Assembly: GCF_002872415.1 (NCBI RefSeq)
Contig: NZ_CP025704.1
Coordinates: forward strand, 2,666,001 to 2,730,000
DNA from: Bacteriovorax stolpii
Lineage (GTDB): Bacteria; Bdellovibrionota; Bacteriovoracia; Bacteriovoracales; Bacteriovoracaceae
Direction of reading: 5' to 3'
DNA: 64,000 nt
A program made the position numbers and the translations under genes. This document shows positions 58,181 through 64,000 of the stretch, piece by piece. The stretch's first letter is position 1. Each line of letters starts with the position of its first letter. The notes under the pieces were generated by a model. That model worked only from the letters and a program-made list of their open reading frames with translations, did not search any database and was not told where the DNA came from.

Positions 58181-59233
58181 TTAAGAACGTAAAAAGTAAT
58201 TTTTCGGTAGCAAAAACTTCTTCCAAAACTGCTTATTACCGAGAGAACATTCGTAATCATTTTCCTCGTAAAATATTTCAGCAAAATCTGTACCATCATT
58301 CTCACTGATAAAATCTGCCAACTCATCAATAACTGATATTACATTTTTAACTTTTCTATCTTTCTCAATCAACCAAAACCATCCTTCGTCACTCTCTAGA
58401 AATCCACTCTTCTCTGCATCTACTGACTCGTTAAGTAAATCAGGATCGTTAAATCCATTTAGCTTAACTTTGCCATCACTGAGATATTTTTCTGCAATAA
58501 AATACCCAACAGCTCTTGGAAGCTTATCTAAACTTTCTCTTGCTCTACCGCATATTTCTTTAAAATTATCCCATGCTGGAAGATGCTCCTTTTCAACCTT
58601 TTTTACATCCTCTGCATTTTTACATTTTTTTAGCTTTTTAATTTGATTTTTTAATTCTTCAATTTCAGATTCCTGCTTTTTGTAAGTAAGCTTATATTCT
58701 TTATTTTCACCTTGTAATTTTTCATATTTTTCTAAGGAAACTCGTTCCGGTTGTGGAAGTGACTTTAAAATAGAAGGCAACTTTTTTAAAAACTGATCCT
58801 TTTTGGAATTCCAAACAGGTGTTTTAAAATCCTTAATACCTAATGCTTCTTTAATCTCATCTATGAAACCATCTAAATCATCTATCTTGTCAACTTGAAC
58901 ACCAGAAAGCACTCCTCCTAAATCATTTTTAGCAAGTGGTGGGATGGTTAATACTAGTTTCTTATGTGACAATGCCCACGAAGCTCCTAATTCACAAAGA
59001 CAAAAATGGCTCTCGTAGTAATTTGAAGAAAGTATTATTATTACAATCTTTGGATCTTGAATCTTTTCTTTTATAAAACTTATGAAATTTTCCCCCGAGG
59101 GAACCCCCATACCTTCAAGCGATGTACAAAATATATCATTAGCCTTTATCTCCAGCGTTAATCTTAGAAGATCGGCCAGTGCATCCACTAATTTTTTGTC
59201 CTTGTGGGCATGACTTATAAAAATTTGTGCCAT
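58181..59233 (-). CDS. TIR-domain protein with coiled coil and unrecognised C-terminal domain
   Basis: 350 residues. TIR domain about 1-130: FISHAHKDKKLVDALADLL, FCTSLEGMGVPSGENFISFIKEKIQ, VIIILSSNYYESHFCLCELGASWALSHKK with candidate Glu81. Then a charged coiled coil (about 160-205) and a C-terminal region about 215-350 that I do not recognise (SLDKLPRAVGYFIAEKYLSDGKVKLNG, and acidic end). TIR enzymes degrade or convert NAD. It is the last gene of a minus-strand operon, 20 bases after the AlbA_2 gene. AAGGAC site. Converges on the SLATT gene, 36 bases apart. Confidence 0.82.
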   Translation of the reverse strand: MAQIFISHAHKDKKLVDALADLLRLTLEIKANDIFCTSLEGMGVPSGENFISFIKEKIQDPKIVIIILSSNYYESHFCLCELGASWALSHKKLVLTIPPLAKNDLGGVLSGVQVDKIDDLDGFIDEIKEALGIKDFKTPVWNSKKDQFLKKLPSILKSLPQPERVSLEKYEKLQGENKEYKLTYKKQESEIEELKNQIKKLKKCKNAEDVKKVEKEHLPAWDNFKEICGRARESLDKLPRAVGYFIAEKYLSDGKVKLNGFNDPDLLNESVDAEKSGFLESDEGWFWLIEKDRKVKNVISVIDELADFISENDGTDFAEIFYEENDYECSLGNKQFWKKFLLPKNYFLRS

Positions 59234-59253
59234 TTCTTGTCCTTAGTTTTTCA

Positions 59254-60339
59254 TTATCTTTTCCAAAAAACCTTGTAGGCTTTTCCATTTTCAACCCGAA
59301 AATAATCGGCTTGAGAGTCATTATAAAAATAAAATATGTGAGAATTTTTTTTTGATAAAAAATCACGCTCTAACATTTTTTCGGCATCAGAAACATTTTC
59401 AAAAACAGGAAACAAATTTGAGGTATCACGATTTTCGTTTTCTCCGTAAACATCTAAGATCATTTGATTGACTAAAGCCTCAACCGAACCTGAAATGTAG
59501 TAATAAGAAAAATGACCAACACCTTGATAATTAAATCTATATATTTTAGGCTGAATTCTCTTATATCTACCACCATCCAACCAAATCAGAATAACTTTCG
59601 TTAAAATAGTTGAATTAAATTTAACAAAAAAATCTGAAGCAGAAGCGTTTTGATCTGGAAAATCTATACTCCAAACTTCGCAATATTTTTCTCTGTTTTC
59701 ACGAGCGCTTTCATGCACTGTAAACTCAGGAAAAAGTTCATGATAGAAATATAAATTCCCTTCTTCATTGTAACCATATTTCCACTTAGAGGTTTCTGTG
59801 AGATATTTTTTAACTCTCTCCATTGGAGACAAATCTAGCCCCAATCTTTCAAAATACATACGCTCGATCATATTATCTGTTGAGGTACTATTTACTGGGA
59901 TATTTGTATCAATAACTCTCGAATATACAACTCCGGCCCTTAGAGGGCGTCCATTAGAAGTATAATCTTCTGTTAAAAAATATGGCTTATCAGGACTATT
60001 TTTAATAACCCAAACATCAAACTCTTTTCCATCGTGAACTACTGTTTTTAGAAAAAAATTTGGTAATTTATTCAAACGACATGATCGTAAAATCGTTATC
60101 AAGTCTGGCTGAGTTCGTCGATACTGGTCAGCTCCCACTCCATGAAGAGTGCCGTCATCTGCAACTCCAAAAATCAAAACTCTATCTGATAATGTAAGGG
60201 CATTAGACAGGCATAGCAAATCGTGAATTAAGTCTGAATTTACGCTTGGATATTGCTGCTTAAAGTCTATAAACTCACATTCTTGATAGCGCAATAACTC
60301 TTCAAAGTTTACTGTCTCGACTTGGTTAAGTTTTAACAT
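59254..60339 (-). CDS. AlbA_2 (Schlafen AAA_4) domain protein
   Basis: 361 residues from the ATG at 60339 (GTG also possible at 60342). The N-terminal AlbA_2 domain is marked by ECEFIDFKQQYPS, LIHDLLCLSNAL and RVLIFGVADDGTLHGVGADQYRR. Such domains occur in Schlafen-like nucleic acid-binding proteins and phage-defence proteins. The C-terminal about 220 residues are not recognised and are mostly beta, rich in aromatic residues. It lies between the NucS-like nuclease and the TIR protein. Confidence 0.8.
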   Translation of the reverse strand: MLKLNQVETVNFEELLRYQECEFIDFKQQYPSVNSDLIHDLLCLSNALTLSDRVLIFGVADDGTLHGVGADQYRRTQPDLITILRSCRLNKLPNFFLKTVVHDGKEFDVWVIKNSPDKPYFLTEDYTSNGRPLRAGVVYSRVIDTNIPVNSTSTDNMIERMYFERLGLDLSPMERVKKYLTETSKWKYGYNEEGNLYFYHELFPEFTVHESARENREKYCEVWSIDFPDQNASASDFFVKFNSTILTKVILIWLDGGRYKRIQPKIYRFNYQGVGHFSYYYISGSVEALVNQMILDVYGENENRDTSNLFPVFENVSDAEKMLERDFLSKKNSHIFYFYNDSQADYFRVENGKAYKVFWKR

Positions 60340-60348
60340 CACATTCTC

Positions 60349-61452
60349 TCAATCAAGCTTCAACAAGAGTGACTTTAAAGAATTAATAAATTTACTTGTA
60401 ACTTCTGCGCAAAATTCACTATCTCTCAAATACTCTTTGGGTGTTAATGTTATATATACTCTTTCCCAATTTGATTTACTTTCATCAACACGTGAAACAC
60501 AATACTCATAATCCTTTAATAGACTTAAATTACTTTTTTCTCTAAAAAAAATATCCACTAAATGATGTTCTGGATTTTTAGAAATTAGACAGAGTTTATA
60601 GTTTTTTGTCTTTTTCATAATATCAAAAGAGAACTCTAGAGTTTGCGAACCTGCTGCAAAAGTACAGTATTTAACATGAGGCACTCTTCGACCGTGTAAC
60701 TCATACTCATCATCAAGAATTTGAGTATAGCTTGAATAAAAATCAAGAATTTCTTTTTGCTGTGGAACGAGTTTTGTCTTATTTTTGCCCAGTTTAGAAT
60801 CAGGCAATGATCCTTTAACAAGATAAGATTCTATATTTTCAGGTGGAATAATTTTCTGAGTATCTATAAAAAGCGACTCCGTGCTTAAATCTTTTAAAAT
60901 TTTAAATTCAACACATGAAATATCTAGCTCTTGACTAGCTAGATACGCCGCTACACTCTTTACTCTTTTATCAAAACTCTGAGAAACCAGAATTATTTTC
61001 TGTGAGCTGTTAAGCAACGACAGTGCAGAATCATCATCTATTTCTTCTGATAGAAACTCTAATATTGATTCTCTTGCATCAACATTCAATTTATTTTTCT
61101 TTATAAACTCACTATAGATATCTACGACATCCATTGGGGTCAAGGTAGAACAATATGAGGCATATTTTAGCCCCTGAATATCTATCGTTGATCCAGAATG
61201 ATTTCTCTTTAGCTCAACAATAACTAGGGCGCCAGTTTTATCGACGGCCAGCAGATCAAGACGATCATTTATTTCAAACTTGTCCAACTCCTCGCTAATT
61301 ACGAGAAAATCTGAGTCATAATGCTTAGATAATATAGAGGGATTCTTTTTAATCCATTGTTGTAAATCTGATCTTTCTTCAAGTTTTAACTGATCCAAAG
61401 AAGATTCTTCAACCTGCTCAAGCTCTTTTGTTTTAATATGTATCTTATACAT
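60349..61452 (-). CDS. NucS/DUF91-like nuclease
   Basis: 367 residues. A PD-(D/E)xK-type core appears as DRLDLLAVDKTGALVIVELKR near 78-100, with Asp and E-x-K in the order used by NucS-like single-strand or mismatch endonucleases, preceded by LQQWIKKNPSILSK. The C-terminal half (about 240-367) is beta-rich and not recognised. GAGAG site. Gap of 6 bases to the membrane-protein gene upstream and 9 bases to the AlbA_2 start downstream. Function inferred. Confidence 0.75.
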   Translation of the reverse strand: MYKIHIKTKELEQVEESSLDQLKLEERSDLQQWIKKNPSILSKHYDSDFLVISEELDKFEINDRLDLLAVDKTGALVIVELKRNHSGSTIDIQGLKYASYCSTLTPMDVVDIYSEFIKKNKLNVDARESILEFLSEEIDDDSALSLLNSSQKIILVSQSFDKRVKSVAAYLASQELDISCVEFKILKDLSTESLFIDTQKIIPPENIESYLVKGSLPDSKLGKNKTKLVPQQKEILDFYSSYTQILDDEYELHGRRVPHVKYCTFAAGSQTLEFSFDIMKKTKNYKLCLISKNPEHHLVDIFFREKSNLSLLKDYEYCVSRVDESKSNWERVYITLTPKEYLRDSEFCAEVTSKFINSLKSLLLKLD

Positions 61453-61458
61453 AAACTC

Positions 61459-61830
61459 TCATTTTTTGAGCTTGCTCAAAATGCTACCTGATTTTAATTG
61501 AACAATCGCTATACCTATCTCGATTAAAGGCTTGGCATATTCTTTTAGCAACATCTCAACTTGTTCTTTATCTATTGTTTCGAAAGAATTTTCAGAAACG
61601 ACCGTTGCATCTCCTATCGGAATTCCCTTATAGTAAAATTGTTGTTTAACTCTAACCTTTATAGATTTTTTCAAAAGCCCTTCATCAATTTTAATTTCAT
61701 CAAAAACAACTACCTTAAGATCTTCTTTCTGTTGTATTACTGTATTAAGTTTTTTATTCAAGAAAAAAGCGACAACTAGCAAAGCTATAAAATTAAAAAT
61801 TAAGAATATAAATAAATATTCAGCAGACAT
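61459..61830 (-). CDS. Small single-span membrane protein inside the nuclease operon
   Basis: 123 residues from the ATG at 61830, 4 bases after the helicase stop. An N-terminal hydrophobic span (LFIFLIFNFIALLVVAFFL, about 6-24) is followed by a cytoplasmic or periplasmic region with repeated strands (VVVFDEIKIDEGLLKKSIKVRVKQQFYYKGIPIGDATVV). A TTG at 61842 would overlap the helicase. No family recognised. Confidence 0.65.
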   Translation of the reverse strand: MSAEYLFIFLIFNFIALLVVAFFLNKKLNTVIQQKEDLKVVVFDEIKIDEGLLKKSIKVRVKQQFYYKGIPIGDATVVSENSFETIDKEQVEMLLKEYAKPLIEIGIAIVQLKSGSILSKLKK

Positions 61831-61834
61831 TAGA

Positions 61835-64000
61835 CTATGCAACCTTCTTTAGATTTTCCAAGATATATTCCTCAGGATTAACAGAGGTATTTTCTTGATC
61901 TCTAAATTCTCTGACTATTCGATTCAGAGCAAAGCGGTTCATAAAACCTTTATCACAAAGGAGAACAAAATCATCTTTACTTATTCCTGTCATGACTTCA
62001 AAAAATTGTGGTGACTTTGTTTGAATTACATCATCAATATTATATTCACGCTGATAGGTCATATAGATAAAATCTGCCATACAAATTGCAAGTCGCTTAA
62101 TTTGAGTTGCATACCACTTTTTACGAGTCTGCCTTTCTTTGTCTTCATCTTTTTTTTCAAAATCTTCAATGATTTTTTCTTTCTCATCCTGAGTTAGGTT
62201 TGGATCAGATTTAACATTTTCTAAATCGCTTGCATCACGACCAATCTGTATAAAATCATCAACGGAAGCTGAAAAATCCCCATTTCTGTATCCTTTAACT
62301 TTTTCTAAAATTTCTAGGATATAAGGATGCTCTTCAAGAAGTTTTAATTTTCCAAAATTCACAAGCACATTTGAAGTAATTCTTCGTGCTAGGGCGATTC
62401 TTGACCCCTCGTGGTTAAGGACTTCAAAAATATCTTTTGCTGTTGTAGCAGTACTAATTAGACTTCCCTCATAGAAGCGCTTGATCTCTAGAGTATCACA
62501 AAGGCCTTCAGTAACGATTTCAAGGTTGTCTTTATTTACGTCTACATTCCCTTCAAAACTTTCCTGCTGTGAAATTTGGTCTGCGATATTACTTGCACAA
62601 TCATAAGTCACTTGAAGACAACGAGTTATGGCAAAATCAAATACCCAAGCTTTAGGTTTCAAAACCTTCTGATCTTCTGTAACCCAAGCAGACTGTACTC
62701 TGAAAATAGCTTGGTAATATGATTCAGAAGATTGAGTATCATTAAGAATGAGGATACTATCCCATTCTCTTATTGTAACACCAGTTAGAAAACGTCCACA
62801 GGTGAAGGTGATCGTTCCTAATTTATTGGTCTCATTCGCTTCCTGAATAGCATTTTGAACCTTGGACTTTTCAGAAGCATATATCTTATCATTTTCTTCC
62901 TTCTTGCCATCATTCCCCGAAGCATTGATAAGAATGAAGTTTGAAAAATATGGATGATTTTCTAGTTTTTCAATAAGTGCCGAAATTGAATCGACTCTGC
63001 TTAACCACCAAACTGTGTGACGTTTTGCTGGACAACCCAATTGACCTGCTAATTTACCATAGACACTAATTGAACGTGCTTGATGATCGGAACGAGTCAG
63101 TCCATCAATGAAGTGATCTACCGCATCTTTATAGATGAAATTTCCTTCTTCGTTCGTTTCAAATAGACGATTCAGCGAAAAATCAATGTCATCTGTCTCG
63201 AATGTATCTCTTTGTTCCTTAATGTCATCATCTGTAATTTCAATAGCAGAAATATTAAGATCAGGCATCAAACGATAAATTTTTTCTCTAATCTCTTCTG
63301 GATCAGATTCTCGTTCTTCTTTTTTGTTTTCCATTTCATCAAGATAACTATAGGTATACACTTGCTGAGAAGAAAAGTCGTCCTGTTCGATAAGTCGGAA
63401 AGGTGTTCCAGAGAGGTCAAGGCGATGTTGGAATTTAAGTTTATCTAAAATCCCTTGAGCACGCTCTGTTCTGCTTCCATAGTGAACTTCATCAAATATG
63501 ACTAAGTCCCATTCAATTTCTGGAATTTTGTGAAGTCGTACTTTTGTATTCCTGTCCTCGTCAATCCAGAGGTCTTGAAGAGATACACACAGAACTATTG
63601 GGCCATTTGCTTTGGGAAAATCTCCATCATCTGTTAAATAGGGATCGTGTGGATTTTCCTTTTTATACTTTGCCCTTATTCCTGTCCATCCATCAAAATC
63701 AACTTGCTCATTTACAGTCTCGATCCATTCTGTAATGACATCAGGTTTATAAGTAACAATTAGTGTATTCCGAGAATTAACAGCTTTTGCAAGATGAATA
63801 CTTGTGAAGCATTTACCAAAACGCATTTTTGCATTTATTAAAAAACGATTCGAATGTGTAGCTGCACCAATAACTTCAGGAGCGTATTCTTTTTTGAACC
63901 ACTTGCTAGCCTTATCAATGGCACCTTTCTGCTCTTTCCTAAGTGTATATTTCTTAGGTCGTGGAGAACCATACTTCAGCTCATTATAAGCTATCTCTAC
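61835..64000 (-). CDS. Superfamily 2 (DEAD/DEVH) helicase, 5' end cut off by window edge
   Basis: The frame is open to the window end; 721 residues are visible and the start lies outside. Motifs: Q-like YTLRKEQKGAI, Walker A variant NAKMRFGKCFT, DEVH box VIFDEVHYGS, motif III LSGTPFRL, and helicase C motifs TFTCGRFLTGVTIREWDSILIL and ESYYQAIFRVQSAW. The variant Walker A recalls helicases of restriction-like systems that often carry a GIY-YIG or other nuclease domain at the N-terminus, which would lie beyond 64,000. First visible gene of the minus-strand operon. Confidence 0.85.
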   Translation of the reverse strand, partial: VEIAYNELKYGSPRPKKYTLRKEQKGAIDKASKWFKKEYAPEVIGAATHSNRFLINAKMRFGKCFTSIHLAKAVNSRNTLIVTYKPDVITEWIETVNEQVDFDGWTGIRAKYKKENPHDPYLTDDGDFPKANGPIVLCVSLQDLWIDEDRNTKVRLHKIPEIEWDLVIFDEVHYGSRTERAQGILDKLKFQHRLDLSGTPFRLIEQDDFSSQQVYTYSYLDEMENKKEERESDPEEIREKIYRLMPDLNISAIEITDDDIKEQRDTFETDDIDFSLNRLFETNEEGNFIYKDAVDHFIDGLTRSDHQARSISVYGKLAGQLGCPAKRHTVWWLSRVDSISALIEKLENHPYFSNFILINASGNDGKKEENDKIYASEKSKVQNAIQEANETNKLGTITFTCGRFLTGVTIREWDSILILNDTQSSESYYQAIFRVQSAWVTEDQKVLKPKAWVFDFAITRCLQVTYDCASNIADQISQQESFEGNVDVNKDNLEIVTEGLCDTLEIKRFYEGSLISTATTAKDIFEVLNHEGSRIALARRITSNVLVNFGKLKLLEEHPYILEILEKVKGYRNGDFSASVDDFIQIGRDASDLENVKSDPNLTQDEKEKIIEDFEKKDEDKERQTRKKWYATQIKRLAICMADFIYMTYQREYNIDDVIQTKSPQFFEVMTGISKDDFVLLCDKGFMNRFALNRIVREFRDQENTSVNPEEYILENLKKVA

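Noticed and set aside
61835-63826. Helicase starting at the ATG at 63826
   Set aside because: The frame stays open to the window end and the Q-like motif and Walker A lie upstream of this ATG, so the gene is 5'-truncated by the window instead.
1-64000. CRISPR array, rRNA, insertion sequence or prophage
   Set aside because: No regularly spaced repeats, rRNA-like sequence, transposase, capsid or terminase genes were noticed.

Overview
The window reads as chromosome of a Gram-negative bacterium of moderately low G+C. It has many signal-peptide and lipoprotein genes, an MlaC/TolC/RND envelope set, a lipid A phosphoethanolamine transferase pair and two secreted endonuclease I genes. The gene content and protein style fit a Bacteriovorax/Peredibacter-like member of the Bdellovibrionota. 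That placement is an inference from recalled family resemblance, not a computed phylogeny. No rRNA genes, CRISPR array, insertion sequence or integrase are visible. One tRNA gene, tRNA-Gly(GCC), is present.

Positions 1 to about 55,700 are ordinary chromosome. In order they hold: polyamine synthesis (speE partial, speD) and the kinase srkA; a pterin pair (PTPS family, folE) downstream of slyD and an L,D-transpeptidase-like protein; cyclophilin and ABC-F genes; an HD-domain protein and the rapA operon; a second ABC-F protein (YbiT type) whose second ATPase domain looks dead; a yebC gene; the TldD/TldE pair; a response regulator carrying an orphan histidine-phosphotransfer-like domain; serS; a CDF transporter; tyrS; a YceI protein and a membrane-anchored Hsp20-like protein; a two-component system; phenylalanine hydroxylase, with its recycling enzyme phhB about 8 kb away; a divergent RND / MlaC-like / TolC set; a PAP2 phosphatase-EptA pair; rpsU; rarA; two endonuclease I paralogs; three glycosyltransferases; paired lipoproteins; a 2-oxoacid dehydrogenase E2 and E3; and an exonuclease / radical-SAM operon that ends at tRNA-Gly.

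From just after tRNA-Gly (about 55,813) to the window end the sequence becomes distinctly more A+T rich and the genes change to immunity types. This looks like a defence island placed at a tRNA gene. On the plus strand a double-HTH regulator lies behind three CAAGC-N4-(G/C)CTTG dyads. It is followed by a compact TIR gene and a SLATT/DUF4231 membrane-protein gene, which suggests a Thoeris-like signalling module (TIR sensor/enzyme plus membrane effector). A second operon converges on it from the minus strand: an SF2 helicase running off the window, a single-span membrane protein, a NucS/DUF91-like nuclease, an AlbA_2 (Schlafen-type) protein, and a second, larger TIR protein with a coiled coil and an unrecognised C-terminal domain. 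I regard these two TIR modules as the most likely undescribed system here, but novelty cannot be judged without database searches.
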